Shown one piece after another: positions 26,503-35,915 of a stretch of 64,000 nucleotides of DNA. Origin of the DNA: Arthrobacter sp. NicSoilB8 (GTDB lineage Bacteria > Actinomycetota > Actinomycetes > Actinomycetales > Micrococcaceae); NCBI RefSeq assembly GCF_019977355.1, contig NZ_AP024655.1:4092001-4156000 (forward strand), given 5' to 3'. The position numbers and the translations under genes are program-made. The notes beneath the pieces are model-generated. The model saw only the letters and a program-made list of their open reading frames with translations. It was not told where the DNA came from and searched no databases. The stretch's first letter is position 1. Each line of letters opens with the position of its first letter.

Positions 26503-27091
26503 AGTCTCCAAGGGTACGTTGTGCACCCCGCAGGCTCCTAAGCTGTGTCGGCCGCTGGACATGCCCAACCCTGGGCCCGGACATGCCCTGCCCCCAGACA
26601 ATCCGCCGGACATGCCCCGTCCTGGCCGCGGCCACTGGGCACAATGCCACCCTGCCCATTCGTCGAGACCAGGGCTGGACATGTCCCTTGGTGCCGCTGG
26701 ACATGTCCATGCCAGGGCGCCAGGGCTGGGCATGTCCCTTGGTGCCGCTGGACATGGCCAGCCGCCAGCACCGGGTTCGCCGCCGAGTCCGCGGCTCGGC
26801 CGGCTGCTCCCGCCGGACATGCCCGCTCCTGGCCGCGGCCACTGGGCACAATGCCACCGTGCCCATTCGTCGAGACCAAGGCTGGGCATGTCCCTTGGTG
26901 CCGCTGGACATGTCCATGCCAGGGCGCCAGGGCTGGACATGTCCCGTGGTGCTCGGGAACATGCCCACGCCAGGGCGCCAGGGCTGGGCATGTCCCCCCG
27001 GGCCCGGGAGCATGTCCGGGCCTGGGGTGTGCCGGGGAGCATGTCCACTCGCTAGACAAATCCGCCGCACCCGCCGCTCCGAATGGTTTGT
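26503..27091. repeat. Intergenic CATG-palindrome array C, phased 22/29 bp
   Basis: 589 bp between divergent purD and the molybdopterin oxidoreductase. Fifteen GGRCATGYCC-type palindromes have centres at 26561.5, 26583.5, 26612.5, 26681.5, 26703.5, 26732.5, 26754.5, 26819.5, 26888.5, 26910.5, 26939.5, 26961.5, 26990.5, 27012.5 and 27041.5. Intervals alternate 22 and 29 bp, broken only by two 69-bp modules with opened dyads at 26636-26658 and 26843-26865 and one 65-bp gap. Because 22+29 is 51 bp (17 codons), several frames stay open by accident. Blocks 26604-26735 and 26811-26939 are direct repeats. Confidence 0.92.
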
Positions 27092-28681
27092 ATGAACAAG
27101 CCCAGCATGAAGCCCAGCAAACGGTCCCGCGGCGCCACAGCACTGGCCGCGGTGGCCGGAGTGGCCGCCGCCGCCGTCGTCCTGTCCGTCGCGGAACTGA
27201 TCGGCGCGTTCTTCACCGCGCGGGCAACGCCGCTGATTGCGCTGGGCTCCACGTTCATCGACTTCACGCCGCCGTGGATGAAGGACTTTGCCATTGCCAC
27301 GTTCGGCACCAACGACAAGGCGGCGCTGTTCGTCGGCATGGGTGTCACGATCCTGCTCCTCGCGTGCGTGCTCGGCATCGTGGCCTACCGGCGGTGGGCG
27401 CTGGGCGTGGCCGGCGTGCTGCTCATGGGCGCCGTGATCGTCGGCAGCGTCGTGACGCGGGCCAGCGTGAAGCCAATCGATGCCGTTCCGTCCCTGATCG
27501 GCACCGTGGCCGGGCTCGTGGTCCTGCGGCTCCTGATCACCCGGCTGTGGCGGATGCAGGAATGGCCGGACCGTGCGGCGGACATCGCCGCCAAGGAACC
27601 CGAACGCCCGGCCACCACCCGGCGCGGGTTCTTCGCCGCCGCCGGCATCACCGCGGCCGCGTCGGCCATTGCTGCCACCGGCGGGCGGATGCTCAGCGCC
27701 GCCCGCAGCAACGTGGCCGCGGCCCGCGAATCACTGCAACTGCCCGCCCCCGCCCAGGCCGCCCCCGCGGTCCCGGCCGGTGTCCAGTCCAGGGCGCCCG
27801 GGGTGACACCGTGGCTGACTCCGAACAAGGACTTCTACCGGATCGACACGGCCCTCAGCGTGCCGGAGATCAATGCCCAGGACTGGGAACTGCGCATCCA
27901 CGGCCTCGTGGAACAGGAGGTCCGGCTCACGTTCCAGGACCTGCTCGACGCCCGGCTGATCGAATCCCACGTCTCCCTGACCTGCGTGTCCAATCCGGTC
28001 GGCGGCAACCTTGCCGGCAACGCCAAGTGGCTGGGCATGCCCATCCGCGACGCCCTGAAGATGGCACGCCCCACGGCGGGCGCGGACATGGTGCTGTCCA
28101 CGTCGGTTGACGGGTTCAGCGCCTCCACCCCCCTCGAGGTCCTCCAGGACGGCCGCGACGCGATGCTGGCGATCGGCATGAACGGCGAGGCCCTCCCGCT
28201 CGAACACGGCTACCCGGTGCGGATGGTGGTTCCAGGGCTGTACGGCTTCGTGTCCGCCACCAAGTGGGTAGTGGACCTGGAGGTGACCCGGTTCGCCGAC
28301 AACAAGGCGTACTGGACCCAGCGCGGCTGGTCCGACCACGGCCCGATCAAGACGATGGCACGGGTGGAAGTGCCGAAGTCCTTCGCCAAGGTCCCGGCCG
28401 GAAGGGTCGCAATCGGCGGTACCGCGTGGGCCCAGACCCGCGGGATCACCAAGGTCGAGGTGCAAATCGACAGCGGCCCGTGGACCCAGGCCATACTCTC
28501 GGAAGAGGCCTCGCTCATCACGTGGCGGCAGTGGTCCCTCGACTGGGATGCCACGCCCGGCCCGCACTACATCAAGGTCCGTGCCACGGACGGCACCGGC
28601 GAGGTGCAGACGGACAAGCGGGCGGATCCGGTGCCGGACGGCGCCTCCGGCTGGCAGTCCGTGATGGTGACCGTGGAATAA
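27092..28681 (+). CDS. Membrane-anchored molybdopterin-dependent oxidoreductase (sulfite oxidase family)
   Basis: Protein of 529 residues. The first 155 hold four membrane spans (about 15-37, 69-92, 95-115, 123-143). A twin-arginine-like TTRRGFFAAAGITAAASAIA follows at about 175, then an oxidoreductase molybdopterin-binding domain with HVSLTCVSNPVGG, whose Cys is the Mo ligand in this family, and a C-terminal Mo-co dimerisation domain (about 395-529). It probably works outside the membrane on sulfite or sulfoxides; the substrate is unknown. The start is uncertain (27083 or 27107 also possible; no clear RBS). Confidence 0.87.
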   Translation: MNKPSMKPSKRSRGATALAAVAGVAAAAVVLSVAELIGAFFTARATPLIALGSTFIDFTPPWMKDFAIATFGTNDKAALFVGMGVTILLLACVLGIVAYRRWALGVAGVLLMGAVIVGSVVTRASVKPIDAVPSLIGTVAGLVVLRLLITRLWRMQEWPDRAADIAAKEPERPATTRRGFFAAAGITAAASAIAATGGRMLSAARSNVAAARESLQLPAPAQAAPAVPAGVQSRAPGVTPWLTPNKDFYRIDTALSVPEINAQDWELRIHGLVEQEVRLTFQDLLDARLIESHVSLTCVSNPVGGNLAGNAKWLGMPIRDALKMARPTAGADMVLSTSVDGFSASTPLEVLQDGRDAMLAIGMNGEALPLEHGYPVRMVVPGLYGFVSATKWVVDLEVTRFADNKAYWTQRGWSDHGPIKTMARVEVPKSFAKVPAGRVAIGGTAWAQTRGITKVEVQIDSGPWTQAILSEEASLITWRQWSLDWDATPGPHYIKVRATDGTGEVQTDKRADPVPDGASGWQSVMVTVE

Positions 28682-28717
28682 CCGGGGTATCCGCATCCGG
28701 CACCATAGACTTGCTGC

Positions 28718-29734
28718 ATGGCTTTGAACCCGCATGCAACTTTCACAGTCGACTCCGCCGTCGAACTGGCAGTCATCGAACGCAGCGGCTTCGTGGAGTC
28801 CCGCCACATCGGCTCCGCCGTAGTGCTGGCCGCGGACGGAACCGTGGTGATCGAACTCGGCGATGTCACTGCCCCCATCTTTGCCCGGTCCACGCTCAAA
28901 CCGCTGCAGGCCCTCGCCTCGATGCAGTCCGGCGTGCCCCTGCGCGGCGCCCAGGTGGCCATCGCGTGCGGCAGCCACATCGGGTCCCTCGACCACATGG
29001 ATGTGGTGGAGGGCATGCTCAAGGCGGCCGGGGCCAAGGAAGACCAGCTACAGTGCCCGGCCGACTGGCCGCAGGACGAGACCGCCCGGAACTGGCTCGT
29101 CCAGACCGAGCGCGGCAAGTCCAGGCTTGCCTTCAACTGCTCGGGCAAGCACGCGGCGTTCCTCTGGGCCTGCACCGAGAACGGCTGGGACAAGAACAGC
29201 TACCTCGAGCCCAACCACCCGCTGCAGCAGCGCATCCGCTCCGTGATCGAGGAGTACTGCGGCGAACACATCACGCATCTGGGCATCGACGGCTGCGGCG
29301 CGCCGGTTGCGGCGGTCTCCCTGATCGGCCTGGCCCGGGCGTATTCGAAGCTGGCCAAAGCTCCGGGCGACAAGAACTCCAACGCGCGCGCCGCCACCAT
29401 TGCCACGTCCATGCTGGACTACCCGTGGGCCGTCCAGGGCCGGGGACAGGCCAACACGATCGTCATGGACGAGCTCGGCATCCTGGCCAAGATCGGCGCA
29501 GAGGGCGTGCTGGTCATGGCCACCCGCCAGGGCGTCTCCGTTGCCATCAAGATGCTCGACGGCAACATCCGGGCCACCACGCTCGTCGGGCTGACGCTCC
29601 TGGCCGCCTCCGGCGCCGTCGAAATCCCCGAAGTGTCCAGCGTGCTGGACAAGGTGGTGGACCCCGTCCTGGGCGGGGGCCGCCCGGTCGGCAAGATCCG
29701 CCTGGGCCGGGCCGTCGCCGCGCTGCTGGACTAG
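28718..29734 (+). CDS. Asparaginase (ReAV-like, PF06089 family)
   Basis: Protein of 338 residues matching the asparaginase family typified by Rhizobium etli ReAV, unrelated to the E. coli enzymes. It shows the SxxK pair ARSTLKPLQ, the ACGSH segment, NCSGKHAAF and DGCGAP, which in ReAV supply the Ser-Lys catalytic tandems and the Cys/Lys zinc site. Expected reaction: asparagine to aspartate plus ammonia in the cytoplasm. The ATG at 28718 follows the molybdopterin gene by 36 bp. Confidence 0.88.
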   Translation: MALNPHATFTVDSAVELAVIERSGFVESRHIGSAVVLAADGTVVIELGDVTAPIFARSTLKPLQALASMQSGVPLRGAQVAIACGSHIGSLDHMDVVEGMLKAAGAKEDQLQCPADWPQDETARNWLVQTERGKSRLAFNCSGKHAAFLWACTENGWDKNSYLEPNHPLQQRIRSVIEEYCGEHITHLGIDGCGAPVAAVSLIGLARAYSKLAKAPGDKNSNARAATIATSMLDYPWAVQGRGQANTIVMDELGILAKIGAEGVLVMATRQGVSVAIKMLDGNIRATTLVGLTLLAASGAVEIPEVSSVLDKVVDPVLGGGRPVGKIRLGRAVAALLD

Positions 29735-29855
29735 GAACCCCGCTCCGGCCGCGCTCCGGGAACCGTATGCGGCCGCGGGACCTGAGCGCCGGTGGCATAG
29801 GCTGGAGTGAGGCCCCCGAGCGGCGGCCGTGACATCGCAGGCTGGAGGCAGGAAA

Positions 29856-30320
29856 GTGGCTGTATCGCGCCGTCGCATCCCCGTGGACGAGGGCCGCGCG
29901 GCGCTCGCCGCATGGCAGGACGCCGCCGCGTCTGCGCCGGGCACCCAAGAACCGGGCAGTCAAGCGCCGGGAACCCAAGAACCGGGCACTCAAGGACCGG
30001 GAGCCCACGTGCCGGGAGCCGCAGGAACCGGCGCCGTCCCGCGCGCCACGATCGCGACGGCGGTGCGCTACTCACTTGAGGAAGTCACCGCCCGGGCACC
30101 CGGCAACTCCGTGGAGGTGCGCGTCCCGCCGTTCGGCGTCACGCAGTGCGTGGAGGGCCCGCGGCACACGCGCGGCACTCCCCCGAACGTCATCGAATGC
30201 GACGCCGCGACGTGGCTGGCGATGGTCAGCGGGCAGTTGAGCTGGGCAGACGCCGTCGCGGCCGGCAAAGTTGCCGCCTCGGGGCTCCGCGCGGACCTGT
30301 CCGCCCTCCTGCCGTTGTAG
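29856..30320 (+). CDS. Sterol carrier-like family protein
   Basis: Protein of 154 residues from GTG 29856, chosen for GGAGG seven bases upstream. Starts [20 protein letters not shown] and ends with [20 protein letters not shown] followed by [18 protein letters not shown], typical of the actinobacterial SCP2-like group often found near purine genes. A 15-bp tandem repeat (five units around 29938-30010) codes [25 protein letters not shown] in the interdomain region. Ligand unknown. Confidence 0.8.
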   Translation: MAVSRRRIPVDEGRAALAAWQDAAASAPGTQEPGSQAPGTQEPGTQGPGAHVPGAAGTGAVPRATIATAVRYSLEEVTARAPGNSVEVRVPPFGVTQCVEGPRHTRGTPPNVIECDAATWLAMVSGQLSWADAVAAGKVAASGLRADLSALLPL

Positions 30321-30377
30321 GCGCACCTTTTCTTAGGGACACGGCCACCGCTTGGGCCCCGAGACACGGCAGGGGCG

Positions 30378-31139
30378 TCAGCCCCGGCCGAGGAACGGCA
30401 TGCCTGCGGCCGTGACCACGAGGGATCCCACGTTGGCCGACGCCGGCATCCCGGCCATCAGCAGCACTGCCCGGGCGGCGTCCTGCACCGGGAAGGTCGG
30501 CTCGGCCTTGCGGCTGCCGTCGGCCTGGAGGGCACCGGAGCCTACGCCGATCTCGTCCATGAGGTCCGTGGCCGCGTTGCCGATGTCGATTTGTCCGCAG
30601 GTGATGCCGAACCCGCGCCCGTCGAGGTCGATGCTCTTGGTCAGACCCGTGATCGCGTGCTTGGTCACCGTGTAGGCGACGGTCCGCGGCCGTGGTGAAT
30701 GCGCAGCGATCGAGCCGTTGTTGATGATCCGCCCGCCCTGGGGCGACTGGGCCTTCATGGCACGGACGGCAGCCGCGGCGCAGAGGAGGGAGCCGGTGAG
30801 GTTTACCGCCACAGTCGCGTCCCAGTCCGCCACCTCGATCTCGTCCACCGAGGCCGCGGGGCCGAACACGCCGGCGTTGTTGAACAGGACGTCCACCCGT
30901 TCCCACTGCTTCAGTGTTGCGGCGAAGAGCCGTTCGACGTCGGCCGGGACAGTGACATCGCACGGGACCGCGAGCGCCTGGCGGTGGCCGGCAGCGGTCT
31001 CCTGGAGCGCCTCTTCCCGCCGTCCCGCGAGCACCACCCGATAGCCATCGGCCAGCATGAGCCTGGCCACCGCACGGCCGATGCCGGAGCCTGCTCCCGT
31101 AACGACGGCGACCCTTCCGGGGGTGTGGTGCTGGCTCAT
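30378..31139 (-). CDS. Short-chain dehydrogenase/reductase
   Basis: Protein of 253 residues from ATG 31139, with GAGGAGGACC about 4 bases upstream. Classical SDR: cofactor loop TGAGSGIG (about 14), NNAG, and catalytic Ser/YTVTK (Tyr near 156). Rossmann-type cytoplasmic oxidoreductase; Arg residues after beta-2 (AGRREEAL) favour NADPH. Substrate unknown; the gene stands alone. Confidence 0.93.
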   Translation of the reverse strand: MSQHHTPGRVAVVTGAGSGIGRAVARLMLADGYRVVLAGRREEALQETAAGHRQALAVPCDVTVPADVERLFAATLKQWERVDVLFNNAGVFGPAASVDEIEVADWDATVAVNLTGSLLCAAAAVRAMKAQSPQGGRIINNGSIAAHSPRPRTVAYTVTKHAITGLTKSIDLDGRGFGITCGQIDIGNAATDLMDEIGVGSGALQADGSRKAEPTFPVQDAARAVLLMAGMPASANVGSLVVTAAGMPFLGRG

Positions 31140-31304
31140 GCGGTCCTCCTCGACGGTTGCACGGTTGCCCGGCCAGCGTACCGCCGGGATGGCATGTCGC
31201 GGCAATGTTTCGCGCGGACTGCCGCGAAATGCCACCTCGCGGGGGCGTGGGTCGGGCACGCATCGGGGGTCGGGCGGGGCGTACGCGGGCCGGGCGTGTG
31301 CCGG

Positions 31305-31622
31305 CTAGCCCGCGTCCTCGCGGCGGTTCCTGGCCTGGCGCCCCGTGCGGTAACCGGTCCAGAACGCCAACGTCAGCAGCCCCACACCGATCAGCGCGAC
31401 TCCGGCCCACGCCTCGGCACCCATGAAGATCAGTCCGTGCAGGATGACCGGCGGCGAAGCCAGCGGGGCATAGGCGAACCAGCCGAAGTCCTCCGGCGGT
31501 ACGGGCTGGGAGAGGAAGATCAGGCCGGCGAGCAGCATGGCCGCAGCAACGAGCGGCGCGGCCAGACGGCCCGGCTGCCGCTTCCGGGCACGGCCGGCGT
31601 CCCGATTCCCCCGCGGATCCAT
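31305..31622 (-). CDS. Small two-TM membrane protein
   Basis: Protein of 105 residues (MDPRGNRDAGRARKRQPGRL start). A basic N-terminus is followed by two hydrophobic spans (about 20-40 and 62-86) and a basic tail (GYRTGRQARNRRED), a positive-inside pattern with both ends in the cytoplasm. No family recognised. Confidence 0.65.
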   Translation of the reverse strand: MDPRGNRDAGRARKRQPGRLAAPLVAAAMLLAGLIFLSQPVPPEDFGWFAYAPLASPPVILHGLIFMGAEAWAGVALIGVGLLTLAFWTGYRTGRQARNRREDAG

Positions 31623-31720
31623 GGCCCTACTGTAACCGCCCGGTCCGGGCCTGTGGGGTATCACACGCGGCCGGCTAGTTCGCACGGCGACGGCCGCGCG
31701 GAGGATCGGTCGCGGGCATT

Positions 31721-32029
31721 TCAGTGGCGGGCGCGCGCCCGCTTCCCCGCAGCCAGCGAGCCGCCGGTTGCGGACAGTGAACGCCCCGCCCCGCTGAGGG
31801 GCCGCCTGATCACCCGGGGCGCCGAGCCGGGCGCGGCGGTCCGGGCATCGGCGCTGCCGTCCCTGATCAGGCCGGTTCCGGCGATCTCGCGCGCCTGCGC
31901 GACGCCGGCCACAGCTGCCTTCTTGGTGGCAAACGTGACGGATACCGCCATCAGTTTTCCTGCCCCGTCCATCATCCGAAGGCGGTAGCCGCCGTCGGGC
32001 GCGTCCACGAGCTCAAAATATCCCGCCAT
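31721..32029 (-). CDS. DUF1508 (YegP-like) protein, paralogue
   Basis: Protein of 102 residues; AAGGAGTGTGC precedes the ATG at 32029. Residues 1-55 (MAGYFELVDAPDGGYRLRMM... SVTFATKKAAVAGVAQAREI) match the paralogue at 2414-2731. The C-terminal half is a basic, probably unstructured tail. An operator-like palindrome lies 40 bp upstream. Confidence 0.8.
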   Translation of the reverse strand: MAGYFELVDAPDGGYRLRMMDGAGKLMAVSVTFATKKAAVAGVAQAREIAGTGLIRDGSADARTAAPGSAPRVIRRPLSGAGRSLSATGGSLAAGKRARARH

Positions 32030-32068
32030 TGCACACTCCTTGTTCCCTGTATCCCCCTCCGGGATATT

Positions 32069-32084
32069 AGTAAGTGTACTTACT
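32069..32084. promoter_or_regulatory. Palindromic operator upstream of the second DUF1508 gene
   Basis: AGTAAGT, two bases (GT), ACTTACT: a perfect 7-bp-arm dyad in AT-rich DNA. On the minus strand it abuts TAATAT (a possible -10) ahead of the DUF1508 gene at 32029. The placement suits repressor binding. No cognate regulator is obvious nearby. Confidence 0.5.
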
Positions 32085-32107
32085 TGCCGCCAGAGAGGAA
32101 GCCCCGA

Positions 32108-33961
32108 CTACGGGCGGGGTGTGGCGCCGTGCGCGGGGTGTCCTGCCCGCCGGAGGCGGTGCCCGCCCGTCCCCGCGGTCAGCGGGGTGTCGCTGCGGCG
32201 GACACCGTCCTCGTGCAGTTCCAGCGCGCTCATCACGAGGGCGAAGTGGCTGAACGCCTGCGGCGTGTTGCCCAGCTGCCGGCCGGCCTCGACGCCCCAC
32301 TCCTCGCTCAGGAGTCCGACGTCGTTGCGCAGCGCCAGCAGGCGCTCGAACAGCTCCCGGGCCTCATGGCGGCGGCCGGCCCCGATCAGCGCTTCGACCA
32401 GCCAGAAGGAGCAGGCCAGGAACACCCCTTCCTCGCCGGGGAGCCCGTCATCGCTCTCCGCCGGCAGATAGCGGCGCAGGAACCCGTCATGCGTCAGCTC
32501 ACGCTGGACAGCGTCGATCGTGCCGATGATGCGCGGATCATCCGGCGGCAGGAACCCCACCCGCGGCAGCAGCAGCAGGCTCGCGTCGAGCTCGGGCCGC
32601 CCGTAGGACTGCACGAAGGTGTTGCGTTCGGCGTCGAACCCGTTTGCCATGACCTCGGCGTGGATGGTGTCCCGCAGCTCCTCCCAACGGTCCGCCGGGC
32701 CGATCAGGCCGAAGTCCCGGACACCTTTAACCATGCGGTCCGCCGCCACCCATGCCATCACCTTGGAATGGGTGAAGTGGCGCTGCGGACCGCGCATTTC
32801 CCACAGCCCGTTGTCCGGCTGGCTCCAGGCCGTCTCGAGGTGCTCCATCAGGGCCACCTGGACGTCCCACGCATCGTCGGTGTGCTTCAGCAGGGAGTTC
32901 CGCGTCAGGGACAGGCAATCGAGGACCTCGCCCCAGACGTCGAGCTGCAACTGCCCGGCCGCGCCGTTCCCGGTCCGCACCGGAGCGGAATTCTCGTAGC
33001 CCTTGAGCCACGGCAGTTCGAGTTCCGGCAGCCGGCGTTCGCCGTGGAGTCCGTACATGATCTGCAGATCAGCCGGATCCCCGGCGACGGCGCGGAGCAG
33101 CCAGTCGCGCCACGCGCCGGCCTCTTCCGTGTAGCCCACGGCCAGCAGTGCCTGCAGTGTGAGGGTGGCGTCGCGGAGCCAGCAGAAGCGGTAGTCCCAG
33201 TTCCGGGTTCCGCCGATTTCCTCCGGCAGGGACGTCGTGACGGCGGCAACGATGCCGCCGGTGGGGGCGAAGGTCAGGGCCTTGAGGGTAATGAGCGAGC
33301 GCTGGACCGCGTCCCGGTACGGCCCGGTGACCTTGCACTTGGCCGACCAGGCGTGCCAGAACTCCTCGGTGGACGCCAGGACAGCTTCCGGGTCCACGGA
33401 GCGCGGCCGGGACAGATGGCTGGGGCTCCAGGTCAGCACGAACGGCATGCGGTCCCCGGCCGTGACGGTGAAGTCGCTGACGGTATGCATCCGCTCGCCG
33501 CGCAGGGGCGCCTCGGTCACGAGGTAGGCGGCGTCGGGCCCGGCGACCGCGTGGATCCCGTGCTCGTCGTGGCGGACCCAGGGCACAATATGGCCGTAGT
33601 CGAACCGCAGGGCCAGCTCGCTGCGCATCCGCACGGTGCCGCGGATGCCCACCACGATCCGCACGATATCCGCCACTTCGTCGCGGGGCGGCATGAAGTC
33701 GATGATCCTGACCTTGCCCTCGGGCATGTCCCACTCGGTTTCCAGGATCAGCGTCCCCTTGCGGTAGCGGCGCCGCGTGCATTCGCCGCCGCCGTCCGGC
33801 GCCAGCAGCCACCGGCCGGCTGCCGGGGTGTCGAGGAGGGCGTTGAAGCAGGCGGGCGAGTCAAAGCGGGGCAGGCACAGCCAGTCGATGGAACCTTCGG
33901 TGCTGATCAGGGCGGCGGTGTGCAGATCCCCGACCATTGCGTAATCCTCGATGCGTGCCAT
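32108..33961 (-). CDS. Glycoside hydrolase family 15 (glucoamylase/trehalase-like)
   Basis: Protein of 617 residues. An N-terminal beta-sandwich (MARIEDYAMVGDLHTAALIS, STEGSIDWLCLPRFDSPACF) precedes an (alpha/alpha)6 barrel with GGTRNWDYRFCWLRDATLTL and a later SKVMAWVAADR helix, both typical of bacterial GH15. Actinobacterial members include trehalases (Rv2402 type), so trehalose hydrolysis is the leading option over glucan exo-hydrolysis. Cytoplasmic, with no signal peptide. Confidence 0.92.
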   Translation of the reverse strand: MARIEDYAMVGDLHTAALISTEGSIDWLCLPRFDSPACFNALLDTPAAGRWLLAPDGGGECTRRRYRKGTLILETEWDMPEGKVRIIDFMPPRDEVADIVRIVVGIRGTVRMRSELALRFDYGHIVPWVRHDEHGIHAVAGPDAAYLVTEAPLRGERMHTVSDFTVTAGDRMPFVLTWSPSHLSRPRSVDPEAVLASTEEFWHAWSAKCKVTGPYRDAVQRSLITLKALTFAPTGGIVAAVTTSLPEEIGGTRNWDYRFCWLRDATLTLQALLAVGYTEEAGAWRDWLLRAVAGDPADLQIMYGLHGERRLPELELPWLKGYENSAPVRTGNGAAGQLQLDVWGEVLDCLSLTRNSLLKHTDDAWDVQVALMEHLETAWSQPDNGLWEMRGPQRHFTHSKVMAWVAADRMVKGVRDFGLIGPADRWEELRDTIHAEVMANGFDAERNTFVQSYGRPELDASLLLLPRVGFLPPDDPRIIGTIDAVQRELTHDGFLRRYLPAESDDGLPGEEGVFLACSFWLVEALIGAGRRHEARELFERLLALRNDVGLLSEEWGVEAGRQLGNTPQAFSHFALVMSALELHEDGVRRSDTPLTAGTGGHRLRRAGHPAHGATPRP

Positions 33962-34057
33962 GACTCTTACAGTGCCACACCGGTCCTTCGTGTTCGAGGA
34001 GGGAGTGAGAAGTCGGTGTCAGGGCAGGGAGTCCGAGGAAGGGACTAAGATCCATCC

Positions 34058-34939
34058 ATGCTGAAACGAAACTTCGGATCATCGTCACTGCAGGTCTCCG
34101 CCCTGGGCTTCGGCGCAGGCCATATCGGCTACGACGGCGTGACGGAGAGCCAGGCCCACGGGCTCCTGGACCGGGCCCTGGAGCTGGGAATCAACTTCAT
34201 CGACACCGCCCGGGGCTACGGATTGTCCGAGGAACGCATCGGCAGTTGGCTCCCGGCCCGCCGCAGCGACGTCGTCCTGTCCACCAAGGTGGGCTACGGC
34301 GTCGAGGGTGCCGCCGACTGGAGCGCCGCAGCGGTGACGCGCGGAGTGCACGAGGCGCTGGCGAAGCTCGGCACGGACAGGATCGACGTCGTCTTCCTGC
34401 ATTCCTGCCCGCTCGCGGTGCTGCAGCGGGGCGAGGCCGTGCAGGCCCTGCTGGCCTGCGTGGAGGCCGGCAAGGTCCGGGTACCGGGCTACAGCGGCGA
34501 GAATGAGGCGCTTGCCTGGGCCGCGTCCGCCGGCGTCTTCGGGGCCGTGCAGTCCTCCGTGAACCTGGCAGACCAGCGCTCCCTCCGGGAGGTGCTGCCG
34601 GTTGCGGCGCGGAACGGGCTGGGCGTGGTTGCCAAGCGCCCCCTGGCCAACGCGCCGTGGCGGCATGCGGACCGTCCCGCGGGGGTGTACGGCGAGACGT
34701 ATTGGGACCGGCTCGGGGAGATGGGCCTGGAACCCGAGGCCGATGACTGGCCGGGCACGGCGCTGCGGTTCTCGGTGTTCAGCCCCGGCGTGTCCACGGC
34801 CATCGTGGGCACCTCGCAGCCGGCCAACCTGGAAACTGCGGCAGCCGCCGTCGCGCGCGGGCCGTTGCCCGACGCCGAGCGGCAGCGCTGGGAGGCGGCG
34901 TTTGCCGGGCACGCCGGCGAGTGGGCCGGCGAGGTCTAA
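34058..34939 (+). CDS. Aldo-keto reductase
   Basis: Protein of 293 residues with a TIM-barrel AKR pattern: DTARGYG (Asp/Tyr of the tetrad), STKVGYG (Lys) and VVFLHS (His), and the C-terminal NADPH-binding stretch AIVGTSQPANLE. Divergent from GH15 with 96 bp between starts; GAGGAAGGGA upstream of the ATG. Substrate unknown. Confidence 0.9.
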   Translation: MLKRNFGSSSLQVSALGFGAGHIGYDGVTESQAHGLLDRALELGINFIDTARGYGLSEERIGSWLPARRSDVVLSTKVGYGVEGAADWSAAAVTRGVHEALAKLGTDRIDVVFLHSCPLAVLQRGEAVQALLACVEAGKVRVPGYSGENEALAWAASAGVFGAVQSSVNLADQRSLREVLPVAARNGLGVVAKRPLANAPWRHADRPAGVYGETYWDRLGEMGLEPEADDWPGTALRFSVFSPGVSTAIVGTSQPANLETAAAAVARGPLPDAERQRWEAAFAGHAGEWAGEV

Positions 34940-34978
34940 GCCGGCCGGGGACGTCGAGGCGGGCGAAAGGGGGCGGCC

Positions 34979-35779
34979 ATGGCCGGGGATACGGGCGCTG
35001 ACCACACGGGCGCTGTGGACATGAGAACTGTGCACTTGGGAACTGTGCGGATCGGGACGTCGGGCTGGAGCTATGACCACTGGGAGGGGGTCCTCTACCC
35101 GCCGGGCCTGCCAACGCGGGAGAGGCTGGCGCACTACGCGGCCCGCTTCGACACCGTGGAGCTGAACGCCAGTTTCTACCGCTGGCCCAGGGAAGACACC
35201 TTCGCCGGGTGGCGCCGCCGCCTGCCCGAAGGCTTCACCATGTCCGTCAAGGCGCCGCGAGGCCTGACGCACGGCAAGAAGCTCTACGCCCCGGAGGTCT
35301 GGGCGGAGCGCATCAGGCGGTGCTGGCACGAACTCGGCGACAAGCGGGCCGTCCTGCTCGTCCAGCTGCCCCCGGACTTCGCGCGGGACGACGCCCGGCT
35401 GGACTACTTCCTGACCGCGCTGCCGGAGTGGGTCCGCGTCGCGGTGGAGTTCCGCCATCCGAGCTGGGATGACGCCGGCGTGTACGCCCTGCTGGAGCGG
35501 CACGGCGCGGCCTACTGCATCATGAGCGGCGCCGGGCTCCCGTGCGTCCTGCGCGCGACGGCGCCGTTCGTGTACGTCCGGCTGCACGGGCCGGACCACG
35601 ACGTCCTGTACGCCGGTTCGTACGCGGACGACGACCTGCGCTGGTGGGCCGGGCGGATCAGCGAATGGCGGGCGGCCGGCAAGGACGTCTACGCGTATTT
35701 CAATAACGACGGCGGCGGCAACGCCGTGCGCAACGCCGCCACACTGCGACGGCTGCTGGGTGAGACCGTCCCCTGGTGA
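34979..35779 (+). CDS. DUF72 (YecE-like) protein
   Basis: Protein of 266 residues of the DUF72 TIM-barrel family (RIGTSGWSYDHWEGVLYP, NASFYRWP, VAVEFRHPSW, VYVRLHGPDH, YFNNDGGGNAVRNA). Function unknown; the fold resembles sugar isomerases or endonuclease IV. The first 18 residues before the conserved core may be a start overcall (an in-frame ATG lies at 35021). 39 bp after the aldo-keto reductase. Confidence 0.9.
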   Translation: MAGDTGADHTGAVDMRTVHLGTVRIGTSGWSYDHWEGVLYPPGLPTRERLAHYAARFDTVELNASFYRWPREDTFAGWRRRLPEGFTMSVKAPRGLTHGKKLYAPEVWAERIRRCWHELGDKRAVLLVQLPPDFARDDARLDYFLTALPEWVRVAVEFRHPSWDDAGVYALLERHGAAYCIMSGAGLPCVLRATAPFVYVRLHGPDHDVLYAGSYADDDLRWWAGRISEWRAAGKDVYAYFNNDGGGNAVRNAATLRRLLGETVPW

Positions 35780-35915
35780 GCAGGCGTTCCTGGTCCCCCG
35801 CTGCCGGAAGCTCACTGGGGAGGCGGGAACACTGGGGCGGCACCCCTTCACCTTGGCTCCGTCACCTTCGGGCATCCGGCGCTGCGGGCATCCGGCTCTG
35901 TGAAAGAGTGGAGGC

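Noticed and set aside
26503..27048. 180-codon N-terminal extension of purD and long open frames on both strands through array C
   Set aside because: The phased 51-bp repeat is a codon multiple, which keeps frames open by accident. The conserved PurD start (VKVLVIGPGGREHA) with its RBS is at 26502.
26541..27095. Protein with repeated G-D-M-P-S-P-G-A-L-A-W units
   Set aside because: The repeat text is a direct translation of the CATG-palindrome array and appears in several frames and both strands, so it is DNA-level structure, not a protein.
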